In this document: in pieces, positions 12,251-23,337 of the stretch
Position numbering within the stretch: the first letter of the stretch is position 1
Layout of the letters: every line of letters begins with the position of its first letter
NCBI RefSeq assembly: GCF_947623445.1
Contig: NC_135244.1
Coordinates: 5,952,001-6,016,000, forward strand
Length of the DNA stretch: 64,000 bases
Source: Clavelina lepadiformis
Taxonomy: Eukaryota > Chordata > Ascidiacea > Aplousobranchia > Clavelinidae
Direction of reading: 5' to 3'
Notes under the pieces: generated by a model
Database searches by the model: none
Told to the model about the DNA's origin: nothing
What the model saw: only the letters and a program-made list of their open reading frames with translations
Made by a program: the position numbers and the translations under genes

Positions 12251-13403
12251 CATGTCATGCAAAGTTATAATAATCAACTAGAACTAAATACAAACTGAAT
12301 TATTACATTCAAACAAAGAACAAAAACACATGAGGCATAACACCTGAGCAAAAGAAAAGAACATGAGCCACAACACGTTCCAAGAAAAAAACTGAAAAAA
12401 AGAAAGCGTCAATATTGAATAGCATTAAGAATAGTTGATTGCTGCAAAACATTGTAAAGAAAACAATTAAAGAACAACACACAAGCAATAGGAGTAACTT
12501 AAATTAAAACCTTTGTTGCCAACTTTCATCTATTTACATCATTGAACATGCGTTTGAAACATGCCACTTGCTCCCTTTCAGCGGTTTTACTATCAACAAT
12601 ACCCCTTTTCTTGTCTTAAATGGAAAGGTTTACGTTTTTGCCATTCTATTTCCTTGTTTAGTAAATTCTCTTTATTAGGTTTTCCCACTGAACATGGGTA
12701 GAAATAAACTGCATTATGAAACATATTTAACCTATAAAACAAAGGTTTACCTCTTAAAAGACACCATAGACAAAAAGGAAAAAACTTCAGTCACGCAAAG
12801 AACCGGAATTTAAGCATGAAGAGCCATCTCAACACGACTCATGTGACCTTTTTTTCTGTACAAACCGCAAAACATGTACCAAATCCAAGTGCACGTTATT
12901 GCTTCTGACTCTGCCGAAGATTTGAAAATGCTTTACATGTGACCAAAGACTAAGTCCCACCATTAGTAAATGACTTAAAAAATTGTTCCAATTTATCAGC
13001 GTGGATTGTATCACAGCAAAGTTCAGAAAGCCAATGCTCAACATGTTATTGGCCTAAAATCAATAGCCTGACAAAATATTGTTCAGACAAGGACAGACTG
13101 AACGCACTGAACGCATCTTATCTTTCATATGAAAAGCGATAATTTTTTGATTTGTTTTGTAGAATGCATTTTTTGGGAAAGACCTGTGTGCGCTCGATTT
13201 GGGAAGTTAAATCATACATGTTTTAATCCTAATTTAGCTATGTTCTTTCCTTGGTCTTTTGCAATTTTGATATTTAATTATTTATGTAATTTTATTTTCA
13301 TTTAGTTTTTGATTGGAAAATTGCATTTTCACAAAATATTGTTAGGTTAGCCAATATTAAGTTCCACTATTATTAAGTTTGTCATTCATTTACAAAACTT
13401 GAT

Positions 13404-16357
13404 ATGGAGAACAACAACTTACCCCATAAAAAACGAAGACATGATGGAAATTATCCTCAAAAATATCACCAGAGGTACAAGAAGAATTATCGTGAAGAAG
13501 ACAGAAATTGGCGTCAATCAGGTATTAGGACGTTTGCAATCTCGAAAAATTCCATATTTATTTTTTAAAGTTAAATTTGTAAAGCTACCTTCATCTACTT
13601 TAAGAATGTTTGCCTGTGCATCTTGCTAAGTATGTGCCAAATATTCCCACTCATTGTTTGGAAATTACAGCATATTTACATTATACACAATGTAAGCACT
13701 TTTTGGGTTCGGTGGCCATGATAACCTTCCATCATTGTAGCACCACTCTATAGTTAACACCTTGCACATTTAAATCTTCTGGGCTTTGAACTTCATTCAC
13801 ACTTCAAACATAGCAGCCAGACAATAAGGTTCTGCTTTGAGACTATCATATCATTTATTTTTTGGCGTTAACCGTGCAGAGTTCAAAATTTTGATGCTAA
13901 ACATTATTATTTTACCACAATAAATAACTTGCTCGCAAACAATTAATAACATGCAAAATTGCAATAAGACAATTGTGCTATAAGTTAGTAGGTTAGCATG
14001 GCGACCAATCCTACAAAATAGTTAAGATCTTAAGTTTAACAAATATATATAAAATATTACCAACAACAATGCAGAGGGCATGCTCACTATAATTAAAGAA
14101 TGTTGCAATTCCTAACAAGGTGGCCTTGTATGAAACCTGGCTAATTACTTTTCCTATACAAATGTGCACGTATTTATCCTTTACTTTTAGAAAACACTGC
14201 AGTGGTGTATTATTGGGAACATCAGATGACTAAAACCAGAGTATACCTATGTCATATTCTGTGGACAAATATATAGATTAAAATGAAGCGTTTGGGTGAA
14301 AACTTAAGAACCATGTGTTTATTGAAGTTTAATTAATACTTCCATAGACAATTTTCGAGATGAAAATCGATTTCATAATCGAAAAAATGGCAATCACGGG
14401 AGATACAGGGATTCGGAGAGTGCTTGGGACATTCAGGTTTGTATCATTAATTTTAAGAAGAAAGGCATTCCATACCATAATATTAAATACAATCCTTCAT
14501 GAATAGCCTTAATCTTTTATGCAGATTGACTTAATTGGTTTCAAAGTAAAGGATCCAATGATTCATGTTTGTGAAACTTGTTCATTGCCAATTCGAAGTT
14601 ATGGCAGAATGGTAAGCAAACATTGATATCCACATTTTTCAATAATCAGTAGTTTTTAATGTAGGCAATGTTGGGTTGAACGTAAGATACTATAGCAAAA
14701 CTAATCAGTATTCCAGACGTTTATAACAATTTCTTGCTTTTCTCTATAAACCCTTTTAAAACAACTGACAGATCTCTGAATAAACATTTAACTTTTTCTA
14801 GATTCCTTGCAAACATGTTTTTTGCTTTTCCTGTGCCAAAAAGACTGACAACAATTGTCCAAGGTATATTTGGTCTAGTTCACATAAGCATGCAAATTTG
14901 AGGGTCTTGTTTGGAGACATTACGGTGTCATAATTTATTTCTGATTCAAGCCTTCATTATGGGCATGCATAACTGGCCTAAACCTAATGTATTTATCTGA
15001 TATGACCGGTAGCGTAGCCAGGAATTTCGAATAGGATTTCTGTCTGCATTATTATCCCTAAAAAGCTCTTCACTGTTCTGAAGGCTAATATCAGTTTTCT
15101 TTTTGATAGATCAGAATATGATCTTTTGAGTCACCATATTTTAACGAAAAGTTTAGAAAATGTGACATCATACAAAAAAAATTTTCAAATTGTTGAATAA
15201 TAACATAGAAATCTTACTTTATGGCTTCATGTAGTGTGAGATCATAATTGCAATTATTGTTATTGAGAATTCAGTTACTTTCAATATACTGTTTATTTAT
15301 TGCGCTGCAATGACCGTAAGCCATGATTTACTTTTGTAATTGCATATGTTGCATTATTTGGTACTAAAAGACCCGTCATCAGCTAGGTGGCGAATCGTCT
15401 TTTACTCATCTCTAAACCAACTAAGATTTTGCTCCATTATTGTATTCCCATAAAAATATCTTGCCAATTATTATAACATCATGTGCTACGCAAGATAATC
15501 AAGGCAGACACTGATTAAATTAAGAGGTATAATCCTGCATCTTTTAAGCTCTATATTTCGGCATTGGCAATACACAAGTTGAATATGATATCAGGGTAAT
15601 ACTAATATGTTATTATGAGTAGCTGAGTTATTGTACATGAAAATATCACATAATTGCAACATCTTATTATACACAGTTAACTAGAACGTGCTTCTGCTGT
15701 TCTTTTCTACTCATCCCAACACAAATCACACACTCTTTGCTGCTGCTCACAACTCCCCACCCCCTGGCTACACCACTGATAAAGACATATTACATTACAA
15801 TCATTTTGCATGTTTAATGAAGAACCTTTGCTTTTTCTCAGTGTGCTATGTGATTGGTTTATTCCTAAAACAGATGCAAAGAAAGTGTTCAACGGATAGA
15901 ACAGTGTCCACTTGGAAGTGTTTGGCTGTGTTCGATTACGCAGAGTTGCAAACGAACTTATCTTTCTCAGAGAGACTTACAAGCCCACATTAACCATCGC
16001 CACAATAAGCCACCTGTTAGTTCAGTCCTCCCTCACCCATTGGTGTTACCTCCAGTTAGCATGGTCGGAGTAGGAGCTCCCCCAATTACTGTCCCGCCTC
16101 CGCAGCTCATCCAGCCTCCACCAGGGGATCCATTTTTGCTTGTCTCTGCTGCGCGAAATGCAACCACACCAACAGTTCCAGCGGTTCAACCAGGTGTTGT
16201 TGACACTACACCACGTCCTAGTAGCAACCTTATCACTATACAGATTCAGGATAACCAGTCAGACTCGTATCCTCCTCCCCCTCCTCCTGGAAGACCAGCA
16301 AATCAACCACAGATTTACACAAACGCACCAAAGCAGCCAACCACTATGCAATATTGA
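13404..16357 (+). CDS. CBLL1: E3 ubiquitin ligase Hakai (CBLL1)
   Basis: Hakai is an E3 ligase for phosphotyrosine targets such as E-cadherin and a component of the m6A methyltransferase-associated complex. Exons are 13404-13521, 14348-14436, 14525-14611, 14802-14863 and 15874-16357, in frame (279 residues; vertebrate forms are near 490). Residues 1-69 are basic and rich in R, N and H. The RING is C85, C88, C101, H103, C106, C109, C117 and C120, with the hallmark YGRMIPCKHVFC. It is followed by the HYB-domain zinc site C138, C144, H157, H162 in VWLCSITQSCKRTYLSQRDL. The tail (163-279) is proline-rich, with PPPPPPGRP near the end. The RING is split by a 1 kb intron before its last cysteine. 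The order and spacing of the zinc ligands make this assignment firm. The protein is short because its tail is short. Confidence 0.93.
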
Positions 16358-16397
16358 TATTTCAGTGTTGTGCTAAAATCATAATATGTGTACTTTA

Positions 16398-16403
16398 AAT
16401 AAA
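16398..16403 (+). promoter_or_regulatory. Polyadenylation signal of CBLL1
   Basis: A canonical AATAAA lies 41 bp after the CBLL1 stop codon, within a T-rich context. It is the expected hexamer for cleavage of the CBLL1 transcript. Confidence 0.7.
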
Positions 16404-17436
16404 TTTTGTGAAAAAACCATGTGAGTACGACTATTTAGACTTTCTAGCCAACATCAGTGCCTAGCCATGCTATTGATTTTAGCATTACTTCAGTTGGTCT
16501 GAAGCTGCTCTTTTAGGCAGATTCTTATTTTTAACTCCCAACTATTATTGCAATATTACAACAAATTGCAACAAAAATTCAGGCACATGAATAGTGATCA
16601 AATAAGTGGACTATTTAGGGGAGTTTGTTGTTACGTATGTCGTCTAGTAATGACTACTACTGTACTGTTTAATTCAATTCACAGCAAACCATTGTCGAGA
16701 ACCCTCTCAGTAGAAAAAAGCTAAAACAAACCATTTTCACCTACAGCAATTTGCCTCGCCTACCATTATAATCAATAACATCTGATCAACTTAAACTTGT
16801 TAAGTGATTTCGGCTATATATATTGGTAACATAGACTTATGTAGCAGCAGCTTTGTCGCTACAACAATGTACAAAAATACTGTACTGTATAACTTATTTA
16901 AAATTGCTTTAATTACAAGTGATGATTTTCCACCTAAATTTTCTGTTAAATTTATTCAATGTGCGAACCGCATTTACTGAAAAAACTAATGTCATTTTTG
17001 TCCAACAAAGTGATTCTTTTGGACACAGATAGACTAAACATCATTATCACAGAATTATTACAACTATGCGTTGCAGTTTTAAAATGTTAATTTTTTGTTA
17101 TTCCACCAAAAAAGGAACAAACAAGTTTTTAGAATTTCTATTGCCCTTGTAGCATTTAACAAGGGTGAACAATACACAGAAACTCTTCACCAACACTCGA
17201 AAATGTTTCAAATTTTCAAGATAAATACACAGAAAACCCATTTGTTGTAGACCGAAAGAAGTAGTCCAAGAAAAAAAGGGAGTGTTTGATTTTTTAGGTG
17301 TCATCAACATTTGCACTCAATCTTTTTTGAAAAGTCACTGTTGTGTACAATTGTATTTTCATTTCAACCAACATTCCAACTTAAGGGTAGTTCAGCATTC
17401 ATTTTTTGTTTTGCAAGCTCCTCGAAAAGTCACTCT
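16404..17436. other. Convergent intergenic region CBLL1/PPIL1
   Basis: This is about 1 kb between two genes ending toward each other. It is AT-rich, and I see no supported exon, RNA gene or transposon terminus. Confidence 0.6.
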
Positions 17437-18530
17437 TCAGTAACTGTCGATCCTCACTTGATTGTCATCAATACAATATGCACTTTGTATTAAAATATCC
17501 TGCGTGGGTCGGTCCTGTTGTGAAGTTTCAACCATTCCGATCATTTTTACAATTCCCATTCCTTTGCTGATTCTTCCAAAGATTGCATGTTTACCTTATA
17601 TGAAACAGTCCTCATTAAATTAAATTGTGTTTATCTCATAAAAACACTTGAATTACTAACTAGTGAAATTGATTTACCATCCAGCCACTGAGTAGGTGCC
17701 AAGGTAATAAAAAATTGGCTTCCGTTTGTGTTTGGACCAGAATTTGCCATGGACAATATGCCTGCTCCTGTGTGCTTCAAATCCCGATGAATTTCATCAT
17801 CAAACTGGGGACCATATATGGATGCACCGCCTCTGCCTGAAATAAATTTTGTATATAACATCAGTGTTTAAAACCTAAGTAGTGCTTCTTTTTTTCACCT
17901 GTATATTTATTTAATTACCGGTTGCAGTGGGATCACCACCCTGTATCATGAAATTTTCTATGATTCTATGAAATTTTGTTTTGTTATAATATCCTCTTCG
18001 ACAAAGTTCTGTGAAATTTGCACAAGTTCTAGGTGCGTGGTTCCAGTATAGCTCAATTTCAAATGTTCCCATGCTGTGAAATAATAAAGCATAAAAAATT
18101 CATTAAACTATTTTTTAAGTTTATACAAACATATATTAGACATAAAAGTGCTTTGTAGGCTGCTCCGGTATAAATTAAACAAATCAACGCTTCGTAAGCA
18201 TTTGGACTTACAAGTCTATTTACAGAACACATTGCAAGTTTTACGAGTCTTGTTTGCTTTTGCACTCCCTTATCAGGATCCAGTATTAAAGAATTTTTAC
18301 GTTATCATGTCCATTTTATTATCTCATATCATTCTGTAATTCTTTCTTATTGAGGCCTTCAAGTCGAAGTGTAAAAGTATAAGAGACCCAGTTTTACTAC
18401 GAAGCATACCAGCAACTACATGTTAATAAAATTCAGTAAAATGTTAGCGCAAGACAACTGTGCGTTTAGACAAGTGTATACAATATTTTTCACTTACGAT
18501 GTTTGCATTATCACGTTGGACGGCCGCCAT
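17437..18530 (-). CDS. PPIL1: Peptidyl-prolyl isomerase-like 1 (spliceosomal cyclophilin), N-terminus unresolved
   Basis: PPIL1 is a cyclophilin that binds SKIP in the activated spliceosome and can catalyse proline isomerisation. Firm exons on the minus strand are 17919-18073, 17678-17836 and 17437-17594, in frame (156 residues from the ATG at 18072). Visible cyclophilin motifs are [15 protein letters not shown] (catalytic Arg and Gln), [37 protein letters not shown] and [16 protein letters not shown], which place it in the PPIL1 subfamily. The C-terminus extends a few residues beyond the vertebrate end. About 19 N-terminal residues are missing. A 33-nt candidate first exon (18498-18530, [11 protein letters not shown]) with a good donor exists, but it needs a microexon of 3n+2 nt that I could not find. 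Alternatively, translation starts at 18072, one base after an acceptor AG. Confidence 0.88.
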
Positions 18531-19781
18531 GTAGAAGGTGGAATTCCTGACATTGTTTTACTTGCACTTATTCAAACCTGCAAACCTAGGGTATTTCAGG
18601 GTATTATACTTCAGAGAAATCCCTTTGCCCTGCTTCATTCAAAAAGGTTAAGGCAACTCATTTCTGAATGATAAATCAGTATCAACATTTGGCTCACGCT
18701 TTGTCACCGTAACGTGTCAAAATGATTGTAGCCTACACAAAGTTTTTTATAAATATAAACTATACATATATATAATACTGTACTGTATATATTTAGACAG
18801 TGACTATTTCACCGAAAGTAAGTCACCTAGCCCATAGTTAAAGATAAGCGGTTAGGTCGGGTTTAATTGGAAGTAGACTTAGACTGGAAGGTAGTTTTAG
18901 GCATTTTTTCTGGTAAAATAGTAGCAGCCATATTTTTATCTTTAAGCGATCCGTTACAATTAAAAACATTGTTTTGTCCTAAATGAGTAAATTGAAATTG
19001 GAAATCTAACTGAAAAGTGAAACAGCTTCAAAAATGCCTTCTCATATAACAGTTCCTCTGAATATTCTTGGTTCCCTTAATTGCCATAAAATTGTTTTCC
19101 TATCCAGCAAACAATGTTAGTGTAATTCCTGATTAATTCGAACCCATAAAGTTTCATAAACACACACATGTTGACTCTCTCTTGCTCTCTCAGTTCCAGT
19201 GGTATATATGTCATTGGTTCCATGGATTTTTTCTATGGGTTCCTCTGGATTTCCTTCATTCTTTTTCCGTAATGACAATAAATTTAAGGAGCCCATGAAA
19301 TCCAGGGAGCTCAAGTAAACTGAATAACCGAAAATAAACGAAAGGATACAAAAAATTCACATAAAAATTTTTATTAGCATTAATTTAGGGGAGTTCCCCA
19401 ATGAGGTACTGGATTAGATATCAAGTTAATTTTTAGTTCTGCTGATGATAGGTTACTGCGTTAGGCAATATAGTACAGTAGACCCTTTCCGAGTTACTGC
19501 TTGGGTGGCAAGATTGTTTCGATCGCCTATAATTAACAATGGAAATTGTCTACTCACTTTGATTCTTTTTTAAATTGCAAACGTTCTGGGCATTGGATTG
19601 TAAAGATTTCGCCCAGGCGTGTTCATATGAATTCCTTTACACAATAAAGAAAAAAATTGAAAATATGTTGACTAGTTCTTATTTAACGGTGGTTGGGTTG
19701 AATCCTACGCACTGGGCTAGTTCGATATAAAGTCAAGCTATGTGGTTAGTGTAGCATGCGACGTAAAATGCATAGAAGTTT

Positions 19782-20273
19782 CAGGGCTTTGGAGCCGGAG
19801 CAGGAGCCCCGGAGCCGTGCAATTTCACCGGAGCTGGAGCCGGAGTTGGAGCTCTTCGTGAAATTCAAATGGAGCCGGAGCAGGAGCTGGAGCCAGTTGT
19901 TTGAAACATAGCTCCGGCTCCGATGTATTTCATAAGATTCTATGCTACTAGTCTACTACTATTGGCTGAATTCACATAATTTAAGAGCAACCCTTCACAA
20001 AATTAAGAATTACTGGGGATTGGACAGCAGAGCAGTCACATGTTCATAGCTGCAACCGATGGACGATGGTACTGACTACTGACTGACCCATTGAGATAGA
20101 TATTCCAAATTGAGCGTTCATCCTTAAACCTCAGTTTGTGACGTAATGGAGCCGGAGCTGGAGCTGGAGCTGGAGCAGTGGTATCAATAAGCTCCGGAGC
20201 TGGAGCTGGAGCTAATTTATGATAAAAGAGAGCTCCGGAGCTGGAGCAATTTAAAATTTACGCCTGCTCCGAC
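19782..20273. mobile_element. hAT-like element built of GGAGCY hexamer repeats
   Basis: About 490 bp begins CAGGGCTTTGGAGCCGGAGC and is filled with GGAGCY/GGAGCTGGAGC repeats around an AT core. Near the right end the repeats are inverted (CCTGCTCCGAC). Flanks AGAAGTTT (19774-19781) and TGAAGTTT (20274-20281) agree at 7 of 8 positions, fitting an 8-bp hAT target duplication. The terminal CAGGGCT..GGAG pattern is typical of a widespread hAT MITE group. It interrupts the outer element. Confidence 0.65.
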
Positions 20274-20640
20274 TGAAGTTTGCGTGGTATCTGCAGCGCA
20301 TTTAAATGTAATAATTCGGTTTGTATAAAGCTGTAGTTGATTATTTTAAACTTTGCTTGACATACAAAAAAATTTCCTATGTAACACGCAAACTCTTACG
20401 GTTTTTACGTCGCATGCTTCCCTGACCACGTATCTAAATGTCATATCGTACAAGTCAAGTGTGTAAGATTCAAACCACTGTAAAATAAGAAGTAGGGAAC
20501 ATATATTATAATTTTTTTTACTGCATAAAGGAATTAATATGCAACTCACCTGAGCGAAATATTTACAATCCAATGCCCAGAACGTTTGTAGTTTAAAAAA
20601 TAATCAAAGTGGGTTGATAATTTCCATTGTTAATTATAAC

Positions 20641-21174
20641 TAGGGCGATTATTTTTTGACCAAAAAAACGAAAGTTTTTGACCTAAAATTTGAAAATTTT
20701 GACTTTAAAAAACTTTTTTTTGACAAATTTTGACGTATAAAGAACTCATGTAGTTAAATTACGCATTATTGTACAAAAAGTTAAAATTTATTGTAGTGAA
20801 GAAGGGCAAAAATCTGAACACAGACCTAGCCTATTCTGAAAAGGGAAATTAGCTAATTACAAATCACTGCCAAAAAAAACTGCAACTAAGACACAACAAA
20901 AACTGTTCAATACATTTGTCTAAACTAAAGATACATGAAGTATCTAAAGCAAAACTGAAGCAAAAGCTGATTCACAATAAGTAGAAAATGGGCCATTTGC
21001 TACAGTATAAAGTAGGTTACAAGGTGTACAATGTAAAATGACAAGTTCACCTACAGTGCAACCTCTATGACACCATGACAATGCAGTTTGTAAACAATTT
21101 TGACTTTTTAAACAATTTTGACCTAACAATGTAAATTTGACAATTTTTTGACAAGTCAAAAAATAATCGCCCTA
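20641..21174. mobile_element. hAT-like MITE with near-perfect terminal inverted repeats
   Basis: The element starts TAGGGCGATTATTTTTTGAC and ends with its exact reverse complement, GTCAAAAAATAATCGCCCTA. Subterminal TTTTGAC(C) motifs repeat on both sides. The flanks are ATTATAAC and ATTATAAG, an 8-bp target duplication with one mismatch. It is 534 bp, has no long open frame, and sits inside the right arm of the outer element. Confidence 0.85.
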
Positions 21175-21631
21175 ATTATAAGCAATCAAAAAAATATTAC
21201 CACCCAAAAAAATGGCGACGGTAACTCGAAAAGAATCTATTCCAGTTGGAGAACTTGACCTTTTCTTTACCTTCACATGCCTGCGTAAGCATTTTGAAAA
21301 GCTGACTAACAAGATATTTTATGAAGTCTAATCTTGTCCAAATTTTAACTAATATACAGGTTGAATAATGATTCTGGAAATAAACTGACGTAATAACTGG
21401 TAATAAACCAACGTTGCAGATTTAATTGCAATAATAAAACAAAACATACTGGTATACCTGATTGTCTTCAATAAACAAAATGTGGGCTGTGGCATTTTGG
21501 CAAAACCCATTTTGTGTACTGTGCACCAAAAAAATGTTGAAAGCCCCTGGCTAATCTAACAATATACATATGTTGCTTAATGTAGAACTTTGCATAATCT
21601 AGCTAGGCTGCCTCAGCTTAATTCTCATGCT

Positions 21632-22408
21632 ATGGCTGGAATAATACTTAAAGGTATGGTTGGTCTTGTTACTGGTGGTGCCTCTGGTTTGGGGAAAGCA
21701 ACAGTGCAGAGATTGGTACGAAATGGCTGCAAAGTGGTTATGTTTGATTTGCCTTCCTCTGAAGGTCAAAAGGTTGCTTCAGAAGTAGGAGGTGATTGTG
21801 TTTTCCATCCTGGTGATGTTACATCTCCAGAAGATGTTACATCTGCAATTGATGCTGCCAAAAATCTTGGCAATCTCAGAGTGACCGTCAATTGTGCTGG
21901 AATAGGAATTGCTGTAAAAACTTATAACAATCATAAGGATAGAATTCACCCGCTAGATGAATTTCAAAGAGTAATTGATGTCAACGTTTGTGGTACCTTC
22001 AACGTAATTCGCTTTGCTGCTAGAGAAATGGCAAAAAATGAACCTGGTCCAAGCGACGAGCGTGGTGTAATCATTAATACAGCGAGTATTGCAGCTTATG
22101 AAGGGCAGATTGGTCAGGCTGCATATGGCGCAAGCAAGGGGGCAATAGTCAGCATGACTTTGCCAATTGCTCGTGATCTAGCGTCATGTGGAATACGAGT
22201 CATGACCATTGCTCCTGGATTGTTCGAAACTCCATTGTTGGGCTCACTGCCAGAGAAGGTGAGAACGTATTTGGGAAAACAAGCTCCTTTTCCAACTCGA
22301 CTTGGGGACCCAGCAGAATATGCTCACCTTGTCCAGACTATCGTTGAAAATCAGATGTTGAATGGTTCTGTCATCAGGCTTGATGCAGCTATAAGGATGC
22401 AACCTTAA
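21632..22408 (+). CDS. HSD17B10: 17-beta-hydroxysteroid dehydrogenase type 10 (mitochondrial SDR)
   Basis: HSD17B10 is a mitochondrial NAD-dependent short-chain dehydrogenase of isoleucine and steroid metabolism, and in vertebrates also a subunit of mitochondrial RNase P. This is a single uninterrupted frame of 258 residues, close to human (261). The Rossmann motif TGGASGLG is at 14-21, the NAD-selecting Asp39 is in MFDLP, NCAG is at 87-90, and the catalytic Ser152, Tyr165 and Lys169 are in NTASIAA and YGASK. The C-terminus [12 protein letters not shown] is family-specific. The frame stays open upstream, but the ATG at 21632 ([16 protein letters not shown]) aligns with the family start, and upstream there is only a TTG. 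An acceptor-like cttaatgtag lies about 50 bp upstream. It lacks introns, unlike its neighbours. Identification is firm. Confidence 0.96.
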   Translation: MAGIILKGMVGLVTGGASGLGKATVQRLVRNGCKVVMFDLPSSEGQKVASEVGGDCVFHPGDVTSPEDVTSAIDAAKNLGNLRVTVNCAGIGIAVKTYNNHKDRIHPLDEFQRVIDVNVCGTFNVIRFAAREMAKNEPGPSDERGVIINTASIAAYEGQIGQAAYGASKGAIVSMTLPIARDLASCGIRVMTIAPGLFETPLLGSLPEKVRTYLGKQAPFPTRLGDPAEYAHLVQTIVENQMLNGSVIRLDAAIRMQP

Positions 22409-22461
22409 GCATTTCATTTAATTGATTTTATGTAGCAACTTTTGTAGTGTAATGCTATTGT

Positions 22462-22467
22462 AATAAA
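22462..22467 (+). promoter_or_regulatory. Polyadenylation signal of HSD17B10
   Basis: A canonical AATAAA lies 53 bp after the stop codon and about 215 bp before the SNAPIN start, so the two genes have separate 3' and 5' ends even if co-transcribed. Confidence 0.75.
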
Positions 22468-22672
22468 ATCACGCTTTCATGTCAGTTCATTTTTTGTTGT
22501 TTAGATGACACGTAATCTACCAAACCTTTTTGCCTGTGTTTAGTAATCAAACTTTTTAAATAACATTTAGATTTTGTGTTCAATTAGAATACCTTGATTG
22601 TTTAAGGTAAGCCTTAACAAAACTATTTCGATGATATTTTTAATCACGTTTATGAATGTGTGATATACCGTA

Positions 22673-22682
22673 TACATTTTAG
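22673..22682 (+). promoter_or_regulatory. Candidate spliced-leader acceptor abutting the SNAPIN ATG
   Basis: The bases tatacattttag end directly at the start codon and look like a 3' splice site. Upstream there is only the HSD17B10 3' region. In tunicates with spliced-leader trans-splicing such sites commonly lie just before the ATG. This is inference; no transcript data are available here. Confidence 0.4.
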
Positions 22683-23283
22683 ATGGCTAAGAAGGATGAC
22701 ATAAGTTGCAATATTAATTCTGGTTTGTTTGAAATCCTGAAACCTGCAGTTGAGAAAATAGATGACAATGTGCGATCAGTTCAGCAGTCACAGGTCATTT
22801 TTTATTTAGATAAAGGTGTTTTTCTTTATGATCATGTATGTTGTTGGTCAGAATTTAGCAATAAATAACATATATATCTTTTCATTTTTTGGTTGTTTAA
22901 ATTTTTGCAAAACTTAAGTTTGTGATCAACTTCAATTGTAATTTATCAAAGCTTTGAACTTGTAGTTTTGTAATTTATCGAAGTTGTACAATTCAGTTTA
23001 TTTGCAGAGGGAGCTGCAGGAAAAGATTGATGCTGTGTCAGCAGAATTACAACGTATAGGTGAGAAACAACCAGCAACAGTCAATCTTGAACCATATATT
23101 AAGAAGCTGATCAGCACCAAACGAAGAGTTGTTCTTATAAGCAACATTGTTCAAAATGTGCAAGACAGATTAACAAGACTGCAAAAATCAGCAGAAGCTG
23201 AGACTCTTCGCAAACAAGCGCACGTTCAGGCTCAGAATGCGTTAATTGGAGTCACTCAGTCTTTAAACGTTAAAAAGGAATGA
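22683..23283 (+). CDS. SNAPIN: Snapin (BLOC-1/BORC subunit)
   Basis: Snapin is a small coiled-coil SNARE-associated protein, part of BLOC-1 and BORC in lysosome-related organelle transport and synaptic vesicle priming. Exons are 22683-22793 and 23008-23283, giving 128 residues (vertebrate about 136). Matching blocks are GLFEILKPAVEKIDDNVRSV, LEPYIKKLISTKRRVVLISN and IVQNVQDRLTRLQKS. Helical heptads run through most of the protein. The start ATG is immediately preceded by cattttag, a strong 3' splice acceptor with the AG touching the ATG. There is no upstream coding exon to join, so spliced-leader trans-splicing is a reasonable explanation. Identification is firm. Confidence 0.94.
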
Positions 23284-23331
23284 TATTTCATTTGATATGT
23301 TTTGCAATAATTGCATTTTTTGCTTTCTTGT

Positions 23332-23337
23332 ATTAAA
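23332..23337 (+). promoter_or_regulatory. Variant polyadenylation signal of SNAPIN
   Basis: ATTAAA lies 48 bp after the SNAPIN stop. It is the commonest variant hexamer, and no AATAAA occurs closer. Confidence 0.5.

Larger units (their letters stand above)
7196..13403. other. Gene-free interval between divergent RPP38 and CBLL1
   Basis: About 6.2 kb separates two genes transcribed away from each other, so promoters of both should lie at its ends. I see no coding exon that I can support. It holds a short direct repeat AAGTTCTGCGTAAC near 8249-8285, a diverged direct repeat pair near 9352 and 10125, a hAT-type left terminus at 10865, a possible tRNA-derived SINE relic near 11450, and a copy of a dispersed repeat at 11921-12250. 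Several open frames of 60-98 codons (for example 9388-9684) lack recognisable homology or splice context. Confidence 0.6.
19476..21242. mobile_element. Composite inverted-repeat element with two later insertions
   Basis: The left arm (19476-19781) and the reverse complement of the right arm (about 20290-20640 plus 21175-21242) are similar over roughly 280 bp. The termini are CAGTAGACCCTTTCCGAGTTAC and, inverted, GAATAGATTCTTTTCGAGTTAC. The terminus resembles pogo/Tigger-type ends, but no clear target duplication survives. A GGAGCY-rich insert occupies 19782-20273 and another inverted-repeat insert occupies 20641-21174. A third copy of the arm sequence lies at 11921. Confidence 0.65.

Noticed and set aside
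21590-21631. Upstream TTG start for HSD17B10
   Set aside because: Eukaryotic initiation at TTG is unlikely, and the extra 14 residues do not match the family; the ATG at 21632 does.
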